The notes: generated by a model not told the origin, from the sequence alone. Shown: positions 1 to 8,545, counted from the stretch's first letter. The stretch: DNA of 13,137 nt from Deltaproteobacteria bacterium (GCA_030636245.1 DAOVXI010000022.1:1-13137); one strand, 5' to 3'. Numbers and translations are program-made.

Positions 1-111
1 ACACAACACACAAACAGGCAAAACATTCTTAGCAACCCAAAAGTACGCCGACTGAAAACACGCAACATCGAAGATTCCCGAATACAAGTATAAAAAAGAA
101 GACCAAACAAT

Positions 112-849
112 ATGATAACCCCTGACTCAAAAAATATTCTTCTAGCTGACGACTCTGCGTTCTTCAGGGCAAAGCTTGGCGAGACCATAAGCGAAGCCGG
201 CCACACCCTTCGTTTTGCGACCGACGGCAGAGAAGTTATAGAGATGATAGAGAAAGACCCTGATTGGCCGGACCTTATCATCCTTGACCTTCAGATGCCT
301 AATGTTGACGGCTTTACAGTGGTAGAATGGATAAAGAACAACGGGCTTGAAGATAAACTGCCTGTGCTCATAATAACCGGCGCTTACGAGCCGCAGGAGA
401 TAGTAGATAAACTCCATCTCCACGGCGCAAAGGGACTCATGAGTAAGGGTTTCACCCCTGAGCAGATCGTGCATCGTATCCACTCACTGCTTTTTGATAA
501 TCACGAGATAAAAAGAGAAAACCCGAGGATACCTGTTTCAACCTCCTGCGAGTACAAGGTAAAGGAAACAATGTATTCGGGCTATATCCTGAACATAAGC
601 ATGGGCGGAGTTTACCTTAACACTAAAATGGATCTGCCTGATAACACGGTGCTTGAGCTTACCTTTACCCTTCCAACCTCGACCGACCCTATAAACGTAA
701 GAGGTCTTGTGCAGTGGCACACGCCCGGAAGCGCGGAGAAGAACCTTTTCGGCGGCGCCGGTATATGTTTCAGTGATCTGACAAATGATGATATGAAGAA
801 GATCAGAAGTTACGTGAGCGATGAGCTCAAGAAGTCGATCCTTTACTAA
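112..849 (+). CDS. Response regulator with C-terminal PilZ domain
   Basis: A 245-aa cytoplasmic signalling protein with two domains. Residues about 8-125 form a CheY-like receiver: acidic pair D13/D14, phospho-acceptor D59 in DLIILDLQMP, switch residue T89 and K112 in MSKG are all in place. Residues about 133-240 form a PilZ domain with both c-di-GMP-binding signatures: RENPR at 135-139 (RxxxR) and NISMGG at 161-166 ([D/N]xSxxG). It should therefore take input from a histidine kinase and bind cyclic di-GMP. There is no DNA-binding output domain, so it probably acts by protein-protein contact, for example on motility or surface behaviour; that role is inference. No kinase gene lies nearby. The ATG at 112 has only a weak purine-rich stretch (AAGAAG) upstream. 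The A-rich 111 bp before it shows no other gene and no convincing promoter. The stop overlaps the end of the opposing lspA by 4 bp, and I see no terminator between them. Confidence 0.9.
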   Translation: MITPDSKNILLADDSAFFRAKLGETISEAGHTLRFATDGREVIEMIEKDPDWPDLIILDLQMPNVDGFTVVEWIKNNGLEDKLPVLIITGAYEPQEIVDKLHLHGAKGLMSKGFTPEQIVHRIHSLLFDNHEIKRENPRIPVSTSCEYKVKETMYSGYILNISMGGVYLNTKMDLPDNTVLELTFTLPTSTDPINVRGLVQWHTPGSAEKNLFGGAGICFSDLTNDDMKKIRSYVSDELKKSILY

Positions 850-1346
850 CCTTCGTCTTCGATTATCTCGGGACGTTTCTCGGAAATATAATATCCTATA
901 ACACCTATAACAACACCAACCGTAATAGCCGAGTCAGCAACGTTAAAAGCATACCAATGATACTTGCCTACGAAAAAGTCCAGGAAGTCTATGACCTCGC
1001 CGTAGCGAACCCTATCCAGAAGGTTGCCCAACGCGCCGCCTATAATAAGCGAAAGCGCCGTGTATGTAAGTATATTATCCGAGTACTTATAGAGGTATAC
1101 TATAACTCCGACCGCGACAAAGGAAAGCACTATAAGAAGTACTGAATAAAAACCTCCGCCTCCGAGCATGCCGAAGGCAGCCCCGGTGTTATGCCAGCGT
1201 ACTATATTAAAAAACCCTGTTAAAACCTCTATCGATTCGCCAAGAGCGAGCCTCTTAAGCACCAGTGCCTTTGTTACCTGGTCAGTGACAAAGACCGTTA
1301 AGGCAATTAAAACGGCTAACTTATAGCTTCTACGCATGACCCGCAT
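846..1346 (-). CDS. lspA: Lipoprotein signal peptidase (signal peptidase II)
   Basis: Inner-membrane aspartic protease that cuts the signal peptide from diacylglyceryl-prolipoproteins. With the ATG at 1346 it is 166 aa, the usual family length, with four hydrophobic segments (about residues 9-26, 66-87, 93-110, 136-154). The family motifs are all visible: DQVTK at 22-26, NTGAAFG at 53-59, GNLLDR at 107-112 and FNVAD at 134-138. D111 and D138 are the expected catalytic pair. The frame stays open to a GTG at 1406, but those extra 20 residues are polar and lie inside ileS, so I prefer 1346, which has AAGGA about 12 bases upstream; the ATG at 1337 is also possible. The start lies inside the end of ileS (31-bp overlap), so the two are probably co-transcribed and translationally coupled. 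ileS-lspA is a widespread bacterial gene order. Confidence 0.95.
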   Translation of the reverse strand: MRVMRRSYKLAVLIALTVFVTDQVTKALVLKRLALGESIEVLTGFFNIVRWHNTGAAFGMLGGGGFYSVLLIVLSFVAVGVIVYLYKYSDNILTYTALSLIIGGALGNLLDRVRYGEVIDFLDFFVGKYHWYAFNVADSAITVGVVIGVIGYYISEKRPEIIEDEG

Positions 1347-4078
1347 ATCGTTGTGTGTTCCTTGTTTTCGCCCACGCTCGGCTCTATTTTCCAGCACCTC
1401 TCGCACTTCTCGCCCTCGGCCTTAGTGACCTTTACCTTAAGCCCCTCCATCACGGAACTCTCCGCGTACTTATCATCAAGTCCGCTTGTGATCTCCACCG
1501 AGGATACGATAAGTATCTCTTTTAGTGTAGATACCACCTCTTCCACAAAAGCACTTAACTCGGAGGGTACCTCTATGCTGACCCTTGCGTCAAGCGAGTG
1601 TCCGATGACCTTGTCTTTTCTCGACAGCTCAATGGCTCTGGATATATCGGTCTTAAGGTCATGTATCTTTGCCCATTTTTCATCAAGCTCTTTATCTTGC
1701 CATTCTTTATCAGGCTCCAGGAATCCGGAAAGATGCACACTCTCTGCATCTCTGTCGGGCATGAAGTCCCACGCCTCTTCCGTCGTGAAAACAAGCACCG
1801 GTGAAAGAAGCCTTACGAGATGGTCGAGTATATGGTATATCGTTGTCTGTGCCGCACGCCTTGAGTTCGAGTCCTTTTTGGCGGTATAGAGCCTGTCCTT
1901 TAATATATCAAGATAGAATGAACTCAGGTCCACCGAGCAGAAGTTATGCACCGAGTGGTATATAACATGGAACTCAAATTCGTCGTAGGCCGTACGCACC
2001 CTCTCATTAAGTGCGCTAAGCTTGCTTAATGTGAGCCTGTCAAGCTCAGTCAGTTCGCTGTACGCAACCATGTCCTTTGCCGGATCAAAGTCGCTCAGGT
2101 TGCCGAGTATGTAGCGTAGGGTGTTGCGTATCCTTCTATAGGCTTCGCTCAGGCGCTTTAGTATCTCATCGGAAATGCGTATGTCGTCGCGGTAATCCTC
2201 GCTGGCGACCCATAACCTCAGGACCTCGGCTCCGTATTTTTTTATGACGTCATCAGGGCTTATGACATTTCCCGTGGACTTGCTCATCTTCTTTCCCTTG
2301 CCGTCAACAACAAAGCCGTGGGTCAGAACAGCGTCATATGGTGCGCTCTTTCTCGTCGCTACACTTGCAAGAAGCGAGGAGTGGAACCAACCCCTGTGCT
2401 GATCGCTTCCCTCGAGATAAAGATCAGCCTTCTCCTTAAGCTCTTCCTCCTTTTCAAGCACGGCAGAAAAACTTATGCCCGAGTCGAACCAGACATCAAG
2501 TATGTCCTCTTCCTTTATGAACTCAGAGCCGCCGCAGCCGCAGTTAAGCCCCTCGGGCAAGAGGTCCTTCAACTCACGCTCGAACCATATGTCCGCGCCT
2601 TCCTCTTCAAAGTCATTGGCAAGTTTTTCTATCAGCTCCACACTTAAAAAACTTTCATTACAGCTCTTGCACGTAAGCGCCGGTATGGGCACGCCCCACG
2701 CTCTCTGTCTGGACAAACACCAATCCGGGCGGCTCTCTATCATGGAGTACATCCTGTCCCTGCCCCACGAGGGGATCCACTTAACGTCGTCAATGGCCTT
2801 GAGCGCGTTCTTACGTAGTCCGCCCTCGTCCATCGCGACGAACCACTGAGATGTGGCACGGAAGATAACCGCTCTCTTACATCTCCAGCAATGGGGGTAT
2901 GAATGCTCAAACTCATAGGAGCCCGCCAGCGCGTCCTTATCCTTGAGTAACTCTATTATATCTTTATTGGCCTTGAAGACGAACTTGCCTTCAAACTCGG
3001 GAAAGTCTTTTGTGAAAAGACCTTTGTTGTCCACCGGCGCATAAACATCAAGTCCGTGCTTAAGCCCAAGCTGATAATCATCATGACCATGGCCGGGCGC
3101 TATGTGCACACAACCCGTGCCGGCCTCGGTCGTTACGAAATCCGCGGTGTAGACGGTTGAGGTTCTATCTATAAAAGGATGGGCGCATACCGTGCCTTCG
3201 ATCTCAGAGCCCTTGACGGAGTCTCCAATAGAAAACTCCGTTACATTGAAACGCTCCATGCAGCTTTCAACAAGATCTTCGGCTATGACGAGTGTTCCGA
3301 TGGGGGTCTTGACCAGCTTATATGTAACGTCAGCGTGAACGGCTATCGCGAGGTTTGCCGGAAGCGTCCACGGCGTTGTTGTCCAGATGACTATAAAGGC
3401 ATCCTTACCACTAAGCTTACCCTTGCCCTCGCTTACCTTGAACTTAACGAAAACAGCCGGAGAGGTTTTGTCCGCGTGCTCCACCTCGGCCTCTGCAAGC
3501 GCTGTCTGGCATGACGCGCACCAATGCACGGGTTTTTTACCTTTGTATATCAAACCCTCTTCATGCACCCGTCCGAGTTCGCGCATCACGGAGGCCTGGT
3601 ACTTATAATTCATGGTAAGGTAGGGCTCGTCCCATCGGCCTACGATGCCGAGCCTCTTGAACTCTTCCCTTTGAATATCAACGAACTTCTCGGCGTACTT
3701 CCTGCAGCGCCTTCTTATATCCGCCTTTGTCATCTCGTCTTTCTTATCGCCGAGATTTTTCTCTACCTGCAGCTCTATGGGCAGACCGTGACAATCCCAG
3801 CCGGGAACATAGTTGCTTCCCCGCCCGGAAAGAAAGTTGCTCTTTATAGTAATGTCTTTGAGTATCTTGTTTAAGGCGTGACCGATATGGATATGGCCAT
3901 TGGCATACGGCGGGCCGTCATGGAGCGTGTAGCTCTCCATTGTTTTGGCCTTGGCGAGCATCTTTTCATAAAGGCCCTCTTTGACCCAACGCTTAAGCAT
4001 CTCCGGCTCTTTCTTTGAGAGCTCGGCCTTCATCTGAAAATCAGTCTTGGGAAGGTTTAGGGTGTCTTTATAATCCAT
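1316..4078 (-). CDS. ileS: Isoleucyl-tRNA synthetase
   Basis: Class I aminoacyl-tRNA synthetase that charges tRNA-Ile with isoleucine and edits misactivated valine, in the cytoplasm. The 920-aa length fits the bacterial type-1 enzyme. The N-terminus (DYKDTLNLPKTDF) is typical. The ATP-binding HIGH motif is at 64-67 and KMSKS at 597-601. The editing (CP1) insertion lies between them, around 180-400, with TTTPWTLPAN near its start. The C-terminal zinc finger is complete: C892, C895, C912 and C915. The start ATG at 4078 has AAGGAG upstream, though with a long spacing of about 14 bases. The gene begins about 90 bp after the greA terminator, so it should have its own promoter in 4079-4167; that stretch is AT-rich but has no -35/-10 pair I would defend. 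The leader is too short for a T-box. lspA follows with overlap. Confidence 0.98.
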   Translation of the reverse strand: MDYKDTLNLPKTDFQMKAELSKKEPEMLKRWVKEGLYEKMLAKAKTMESYTLHDGPPYANGHIHIGHALNKILKDITIKSNFLSGRGSNYVPGWDCHGLPIELQVEKNLGDKKDEMTKADIRRRCRKYAEKFVDIQREEFKRLGIVGRWDEPYLTMNYKYQASVMRELGRVHEEGLIYKGKKPVHWCASCQTALAEAEVEHADKTSPAVFVKFKVSEGKGKLSGKDAFIVIWTTTPWTLPANLAIAVHADVTYKLVKTPIGTLVIAEDLVESCMERFNVTEFSIGDSVKGSEIEGTVCAHPFIDRTSTVYTADFVTTEAGTGCVHIAPGHGHDDYQLGLKHGLDVYAPVDNKGLFTKDFPEFEGKFVFKANKDIIELLKDKDALAGSYEFEHSYPHCWRCKRAVIFRATSQWFVAMDEGGLRKNALKAIDDVKWIPSWGRDRMYSMIESRPDWCLSRQRAWGVPIPALTCKSCNESFLSVELIEKLANDFEEEGADIWFERELKDLLPEGLNCGCGGSEFIKEEDILDVWFDSGISFSAVLEKEEELKEKADLYLEGSDQHRGWFHSSLLASVATRKSAPYDAVLTHGFVVDGKGKKMSKSTGNVISPDDVIKKYGAEVLRLWVASEDYRDDIRISDEILKRLSEAYRRIRNTLRYILGNLSDFDPAKDMVAYSELTELDRLTLSKLSALNERVRTAYDEFEFHVIYHSVHNFCSVDLSSFYLDILKDRLYTAKKDSNSRRAAQTTIYHILDHLVRLLSPVLVFTTEEAWDFMPDRDAESVHLSGFLEPDKEWQDKELDEKWAKIHDLKTDISRAIELSRKDKVIGHSLDARVSIEVPSELSAFVEEVVSTLKEILIVSSVEITSGLDDKYAESSVMEGLKVKVTKAEGEKCERCWKIEPSVGENKEHTTICGSCVEAIS

Positions 4079-4167
4079 TTGATCCGGAAGATCTCCTTAC
4101 AGTGTATTCTTATTGAATGTTAATTAATAACATACGGTTTGATATTTTTAAACTCATTTATCTTAAG

Positions 4168-4204
4168 AAACAAAAAACCCTGTCCGCCGATCTTCGGGAC
4201 AGGG
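4168..4204 (-). terminator. Intrinsic terminator downstream of greA
   Basis: On the minus strand an 8-bp perfect stem (CCCTGTCC pairing with GGACAGGG; arms at 4197-4204 and 4178-4185) encloses an 11-nt loop and is followed directly by TTTTTTGTTT. It sits 38 bp past the greA stop and separates greA from ileS-lspA. Confidence 0.88.
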
Positions 4205-4241
4205 AGGTTATAACCTTTGCTCTTTGCGCCTAGCCTCTTCG

Positions 4242-4730
4242 CTATTTGCTCCCTGTCGAGATAACCTCGTGGATGGTCTTGAACTCGGTAATCTCATACT
4301 CCTTAAGGCCAGTGGGAAGGTTTACGGATACCTCATCGCCCTCCGTCTTATTTAGAAGAGCCTTGCCTATGGGAGAGCTGATGGATATCTTTCCGATCTT
4401 GGGATCAACCTCCTCCGGGGTAACGAGCTCATACTTGACCATGTCGCCCGAGTTTATGTCCTCAAGCGAGATATGCGAGCCAAAGCCAACCTTATCCTTC
4501 GGAATATTCTCGATCTTCACCGAGGAAAGCGAGTTGATACGATCGTTAAGCTGCATAAAACGCGCCTGAAGAAAGCTCTGGCGTTCCTTTGCGGCATCAT
4601 ACTCCGAGTTTTCGCTCAGGTCGCCGTGCGCGGCGGCCGTACGGAGCTCCAGGGGTATATCAACCCTAAGCTCACGCTCGACCTTCTTAAGGTCCTCTTT
4701 AAGTTTTGAAATTATAGGTAGTTCTTCCAT
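4242..4730 (-). CDS. greA: Transcription elongation factor GreA
   Basis: Binds the secondary channel of RNA polymerase and stimulates cleavage of backtracked RNA, freeing stalled complexes. It is 162 aa, normal for the family. The N-terminal half (about 5-75) is the antiparallel coiled coil, carrying the tip motif GDLSENSEYDAAKE at 36-49. D37 and E40 correspond to the acidic residues that help hold the catalytic Mg2+ in E. coli GreA (D41, E44). The C-terminal half (about 83-158) is the FKBP-like domain, with the family-typical ISSPIGKALLNKTEGDEV. The ATG at 4730 has a good AAGGA about 7 bases upstream. The gene is flanked by terminators on both sides: one ends only 14 bp before its start, one lies 38 bp after its stop. 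Expression thus appears to depend on reading through the upstream hairpin. Confidence 0.95.
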   Translation of the reverse strand: MEELPIISKLKEDLKKVERELRVDIPLELRTAAAHGDLSENSEYDAAKERQSFLQARFMQLNDRINSLSSVKIENIPKDKVGFGSHISLEDINSGDMVKYELVTPEEVDPKIGKISISSPIGKALLNKTEGDEVSVNLPTGLKEYEITEFKTIHEVISTGSK

Positions 4731-4744
4731 TTGTTTTTCCTTTT

Positions 4745-4780
4745 AAAAAAAATAAAACGCCCCGCTCCAAGCGGTGCGTT
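4745..4780 (-). terminator. Intrinsic terminator in the rlmD-greA gap (possible greA leader terminator)
   Basis: Minus-strand hairpin AACGC-A-CCGCT / AGCGG-G-GCGTT with one internal A:G mismatch and a 3-nt loop, followed by TTTTATTTTTTTT. Arms lie at 4770-4780 and 4756-4766. It may simply end rlmD transcription. But the T-tract ends 14 bp before the greA ATG, with the greA ribosome-binding site in between, so it could equally act as an attenuator in a greA leader. Confidence 0.8.
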
Positions 4781-4799
4781 AAAAAACTTACATACAATA

Positions 4800-4828
4800 A
4801 TTTTATCAGGCCCTGCTTATACTCACAA
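4800..4828 (-). promoter_or_regulatory. Candidate sigma70-type promoter for greA
   Basis: On the minus strand TTGTGA (4828-4823), a 17-bp spacer and TAAAAT (4805-4800). This matches 4/6 and 5/6 of the consensus at ideal spacing. The -35 and spacer lie in the last codons of rlmD, and the -10 lies just after its stop. Transcription would begin near 4793, giving a leader of about 63 nt that contains the hairpin at 4756-4780. Prediction by eye only. Confidence 0.45.
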
Positions 4829-6062
4829 CCGTCTCCACATGAAAGGTCCTGGGAAACATATCAAAGAGAGCTATCTTGTCTATCTTAAGCCCCAGCTCGG
4901 GCAATCTTCTCAGATCCCTTGCCAATGTTGAGGGGTTACATGAAACATAAATTATCTTCTCCGGCGCAAGCCCCGCAGCCTTCTCGAGTGCTGCGTCCGC
5001 GCCCCCTCTTGGTGGATCTAATATTACCACAGCCGGAGCATCTTTTTCAAGGTCTTTGCATTTATCGTAGAATTCATCCTTATAGGCATTTCCCGTAATA
5101 AATTTAACGTTCTCAAGACCCGCCAGAGCCAACCCTTTTCTTCCGACCACGACACTGGCGCTATCCGATTCTACTGCCGTAACTTTTTTGAATTTCTTAG
5201 CCAGCGTCAGGGCAAAGTTTCCGGAGCCGCTAAAGAGATCGATCGCCAGGGCTTCTTTATCTTCACCGGCCTCTTCCGTTACATAGCCGACCAAAACTTC
5301 ATTAAGCTCCGTGTTGCCCTGCATGAATGAACCGAGGGAGGTTATGACGGTTACACCAAAGACATCCTGCTTAAGCTCCTGCTCGCCGCTCTTCCACAGG
5401 ACTTTTTTTCTGCCGGCCCTGTTCTTGGTTATAACCTTAACCCCTGAGATGCTGCCTGTCGGCTCCGGCTTAAAACCACCCTTAAGCTCCTTTGCGTTAA
5501 AGACGACCCCGACGCTACCGCCGAGATGGGCCACCTCTATGGTCGTGACCTCACGTGGGATCTTCATTGCCCTTAGCTCTTCAAGGGTTGCGTTCAACTC
5601 TTCACAAAGAAGCGGGCAGCTATCTATCTCTACTATCTCGTTCGAAGACCTTTTGTGGTAACCCAACTTGCCTTCATGCCTGTGAAAGGTCGCTCTCGCG
5701 CGATAGCCAAGCTCCTTTGGGGAGCGGAAGACCTCTATCTCTCCGCACTCCACTCCACCGAGGCGCTCCAGGGTTTCACGAACAAGTTTTTCCTTCCACT
5801 CAAGCTCATCCCCGTAACCGATATTAAGCCACTGGCATCCTCCGCACTCTCCAAAGTAGCGACAAGCCGCTTCTATCCTCAAAGGCGACTTTTCCTCAAT
5901 ATCAATTATCTTACCGATAGAGTAACGCTTCTTCTCCTCGGTTATCTCTACTGTCACCACATCGCCGGGAACGCCGTAAGGCACAAAGACGACCTTACCC
6001 TCGCTACGTCCGACGCCGTAACCCTCTCCAAATGAGAGGGAATCTATCTTTATCTTTTCCAA
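4806..6062 (-). CDS. rlmD: TrmA/RlmD-family RNA (uracil-5-)-methyltransferase
   Basis: SAM-dependent enzyme forming 5-methyluridine in RNA, probably 23S rRNA. 418 aa, close to E. coli RlmD (433). Residues about 1-55 are a TRAM RNA-binding domain. C67, C73, C76 and C149 are the expected [4Fe-4S] ligands. The Rossmann methyltransferase domain shows Q248 (MQGN), the SAM loop DLFSGSGNF at 275-283, DPPR at 349-352, the nucleophile C375 in VSCNPSTLARDL, and E410 in FHVETV. All catalytic residues are present, so it should be active. The iron-sulfur cluster and TRAM domain favour RlmD or dual-specificity RlmCD over TrmA, but the target uridine cannot be read from sequence. The start codon is TTG (6062), supported by AGGAG five bases upstream and by the TRAM domain beginning at once. 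It lies 71 bp after metH with no terminator between, so the two may be co-transcribed. Confidence 0.9.
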   Translation of the reverse strand: MEKIKIDSLSFGEGYGVGRSEGKVVFVPYGVPGDVVTVEITEEKKRYSIGKIIDIEEKSPLRIEAACRYFGECGGCQWLNIGYGDELEWKEKLVRETLERLGGVECGEIEVFRSPKELGYRARATFHRHEGKLGYHKRSSNEIVEIDSCPLLCEELNATLEELRAMKIPREVTTIEVAHLGGSVGVVFNAKELKGGFKPEPTGSISGVKVITKNRAGRKKVLWKSGEQELKQDVFGVTVITSLGSFMQGNTELNEVLVGYVTEEAGEDKEALAIDLFSGSGNFALTLAKKFKKVTAVESDSASVVVGRKGLALAGLENVKFITGNAYKDEFYDKCKDLEKDAPAVVILDPPRGGADAALEKAAGLAPEKIIYVSCNPSTLARDLRRLPELGLKIDKIALFDMFPRTFHVETVVSISRA

Positions 6063-6133
6063 GAGCTCTCCTGAGTTTTATCTGTAAAGTAATGTTAAAA
6101 GGTTATATCTTGACGGTTCGATAATAATAATTA

Positions 6134-8545
6134 TCAGACCTTAACAAGTTTCTTTATTCTCTCAACGGCAACCGTTGCCTCGCCGCCAAATTCATCCGCG
6201 CCGATCTTCTTTGCGAACTCCGGGGTCACGACAGCACCGCCGACAATGGTCTTACACCTGGCGCCCGCCTCTTTAAGTTTCTTAAGCACGTTATCCATCT
6301 CCATAACGGTCGTGGTCATAAGAGCGGACAAACCCACGACATCAACGTTACTGCGCAGAGCCTCCTCCACTATCTTCTCGGTCGGGACGCTCTTGCCAAG
6401 GTCTATGACCTCAAAGCCGTGGTTCTCAAGGAGCGTTGCGACGATGTTCTTCCCGATGTCGTGTATGTCTCCCTGAACGGTTGCCATTATGACCTTACCG
6501 AGGCTTTCTTCGCCCGATTCTTTCATCTCTTTCTTAAGGCGCGTAAAGGCCTTTTTCATGGTATCGGCTGAGAGGATTACCTGCGGAAGAAAATAGCGGT
6601 TGGAGCCGAAAAGCACCCCGACTTCATTCAGTCCTATGATAAGCCCCTCATTGCTTACCTCAAGGGGGCTTAGTCCCTCGGTCAAGGCCTCATCGACAAG
6701 ATCAACGATATGGCCTTCGTCGCCCTCAACAATGGCGCGGGCAAGACGGCTCCTTATATCCTTTGGCTCTTCTTTCTTTGTCTTTGTCGGGGCAGCAGCA
6801 TTGCCACTCTTGTCCCTGAAGCGTTCTATGTAGCCCTCGGCCCGGTCGTCCTTATTAAGGAGCACCATGGATGCGTGATAGGCATCCATCATCATCTCGT
6901 TCTTGGGGTTTACGATGGCTGCGTCCAGTCCATGGGCAAGGGCCATGGAAAAAAAGTTCGAGTTCACCGTGGCACGCGAGGGAAGCCCGAAACTTATGTT
7001 GCTCACACCCAGTGCGGTCGACAGACCGAGCTCTTCCCTTATGAGCTTTATCGCGCGCAGCGTTTCGTTGGCGCTGTCCGGCTCAGCGCTTATGGTCATG
7101 GCCAGGCAATCTATTATGAGGTCTTCCTTTGGAATACCGATCTTCTCGGCACGCTTGAGTATCTTCTCCGCGACCTTTAATCTTCCCTCGGCGGTCTTCG
7201 GTATTCCGTCGTCATCAAGTGCAAGACCTATAAGAGCGGCGCCGTATCTTTTAGCGAGAGGCAACACGCTATCAAGCTTTGCCTCCTCACCGCTTACGCT
7301 ATTAATAAGAGGCTTGCCGTCCACGCTCTTAAGCCCTTCTTCCAGAGCGGCTATATCCGAGGAATCAACGACTATGGGAAGGATCGAGTTCTCGCTGACG
7401 CAGAACACGGCACGCTTCATCGCCGCTACCTCATCAATATCAGGCACGCCGACGTTTACGTCAAGCGCCGTTGCTCCGGCCTCTGTTTGTTCGCGAGCTT
7501 CGGTCCGTATGGTCTTGATCTTTTCTTCCTTTATCTCAGCGGCGAATTTTTTTCTTCCGGTCGGATTTATGCGCTCGCCTATGATCAGCGCGGCGTTGTC
7601 TCCCCCGAAAGCCGAGACAGCTGAGCGGGAACTTATAACATTAAAGTTCTTCTTTGGCTGCTTCTCCGTCTTAAGGGCCTTAAAGTCAGCACCCATCTTT
7701 TGTATGTGTTCGGGCGTTGTTCCGCAGCAACCTCCGAGTATCCTTACCCCGACACTTACGAAGCGTGGGACGTAATTGGCCATCTCTTCGGGGGTTGCGG
7801 GAAAGATCGTCTCCCCATCTTTTAAAACAGGAAGCCCTGCGTTGGGCTGTGCCATAAGAGGCACCGTTGTGTAGCGGCTCATAACCTCGAGCGCTTTGTA
7901 TATCCCCTCGACCCCGAGCGAGCAGTTGGCACCGAGCGCCGAGAGCCCAAGGGCCGAACCCGTTACGGCAAAGGCCTCAGGAGAGGTGCCAAGCACCGTT
8001 CTCATTGTTTCATCAAATGTCATCGTGGCTACAACAGGAAGCCCTACCTCTTTTGCGGCGATCGTGGCGGCTCGGAGTTCCTTTACATCCATGACCGTCT
8101 CTATAAGAAAAAGGTCGGCTCCGCCTTCCTTTAAAGCCGCTGCCTGCTCGGTAAATACATCCAAAGTCTCATCAAACTCAAGCTCTCCGACAGGACGGAG
8201 GAACTTGCCTGTGGGCCCTAAGCATCCGGCGACAAAAACGTCTTTACCGGCAACCTCTTTTGCTATGCGTGCCGCGGCGATGTTCAGCTCACGTACCTTC
8301 TCAGGCGAGCCAAGGCCATACTCCTTAAGCTTGATCCTGCTTCCGCCAAAGGTGTTTGTCGTAATAATATCGGAGCCGACATCAACGTAGGCCTGATGCA
8401 CCTTCCTTACCATATCCGGCTCGGTAAGCGCCAGCTCATCCGGACAGCCGCCTGCCTTAAGCCCCAGTCTTTGGAGCATCGTTCCGGTGGCGCCGTCGAA
8501 TACGAGCGGCCGCTTCGATAGTTCTTTTAAAAAATCCTTCGCCAT
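6134..8545 (-). CDS. metH: Cobalamin-dependent methionine synthase, short form without reactivation domain
   Basis: Transfers a methyl group from methyl-tetrahydrofolate via cobalamin to homocysteine, giving methionine. Domains in order: homocysteine-binding barrel (about 5-290) with zinc ligands C208 (GANCS), C273 and C274 (GGCCGTTPEH); pterin-binding barrel (about 315-570, starting IIGERINPTG); a linker of about 20 residues rich in Lys, Ala and Glu; cobalamin cap helices (about 595-680); Rossmann cobalamin-binding domain (about 685-803) with D693-x-H695-x-x-G698, H695 being the lower axial ligand. The protein ends at residue 803. The C-terminal AdoMet-binding activation domain of the roughly 1,200-aa E. 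coli-type enzyme is absent, and no stray fragment of it is visible downstream. Such short forms are known in Thermotoga and many anaerobes, where a separate protein can supply reactivation. The ATG at 8545 has GGGAG four bases upstream. A promoter lies at 8606-8578; the leader is too short for a SAM or cobalamin riboswitch. Confidence 0.96.
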   Translation of the reverse strand: MAKDFLKELSKRPLVFDGATGTMLQRLGLKAGGCPDELALTEPDMVRKVHQAYVDVGSDIITTNTFGGSRIKLKEYGLGSPEKVRELNIAAARIAKEVAGKDVFVAGCLGPTGKFLRPVGELEFDETLDVFTEQAAALKEGGADLFLIETVMDVKELRAATIAAKEVGLPVVATMTFDETMRTVLGTSPEAFAVTGSALGLSALGANCSLGVEGIYKALEVMSRYTTVPLMAQPNAGLPVLKDGETIFPATPEEMANYVPRFVSVGVRILGGCCGTTPEHIQKMGADFKALKTEKQPKKNFNVISSRSAVSAFGGDNAALIIGERINPTGRKKFAAEIKEEKIKTIRTEAREQTEAGATALDVNVGVPDIDEVAAMKRAVFCVSENSILPIVVDSSDIAALEEGLKSVDGKPLINSVSGEEAKLDSVLPLAKRYGAALIGLALDDDGIPKTAEGRLKVAEKILKRAEKIGIPKEDLIIDCLAMTISAEPDSANETLRAIKLIREELGLSTALGVSNISFGLPSRATVNSNFFSMALAHGLDAAIVNPKNEMMMDAYHASMVLLNKDDRAEGYIERFRDKSGNAAAPTKTKKEEPKDIRSRLARAIVEGDEGHIVDLVDEALTEGLSPLEVSNEGLIIGLNEVGVLFGSNRYFLPQVILSADTMKKAFTRLKKEMKESGEESLGKVIMATVQGDIHDIGKNIVATLLENHGFEVIDLGKSVPTEKIVEEALRSNVDVVGLSALMTTTVMEMDNVLKKLKEAGARCKTIVGGAVVTPEFAKKIGADEFGGEATVAVERIKKLVKV

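Noticed and set aside
1..111. Promoter for the receiver-PilZ gene (TATAAA at 89-94)
   Set aside because: No -35-like hexamer lies at a workable distance, and A-rich DNA gives such -10 matches by chance.
1347..1406. Longer N-terminus for LspA from a GTG at 1406
   Set aside because: It adds 20 charged residues encoded inside the ileS zinc-finger region. The family begins shortly before the first TM helix, which fits the ATG at 1346 or 1337.
4079..4167. Possible T-box or other riboswitch upstream of ileS
   Set aside because: Only about 90 bp lie between the greA terminator and the ileS start. No T-box sequence, antiterminator or ileS-proximal terminator is visible.
6903..7775. A 290-codon open frame on the plus strand, opposite metH
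   Set aside because: It lies wholly inside the intact, motif-complete metH. Its product is rich in Ser, Arg, Ala and Pro with no domain, as expected from the antisense of a GC-biased gene. Shorter frames opposite metH, ileS, rlmD and the MMPL gene were dropped for the same reason.
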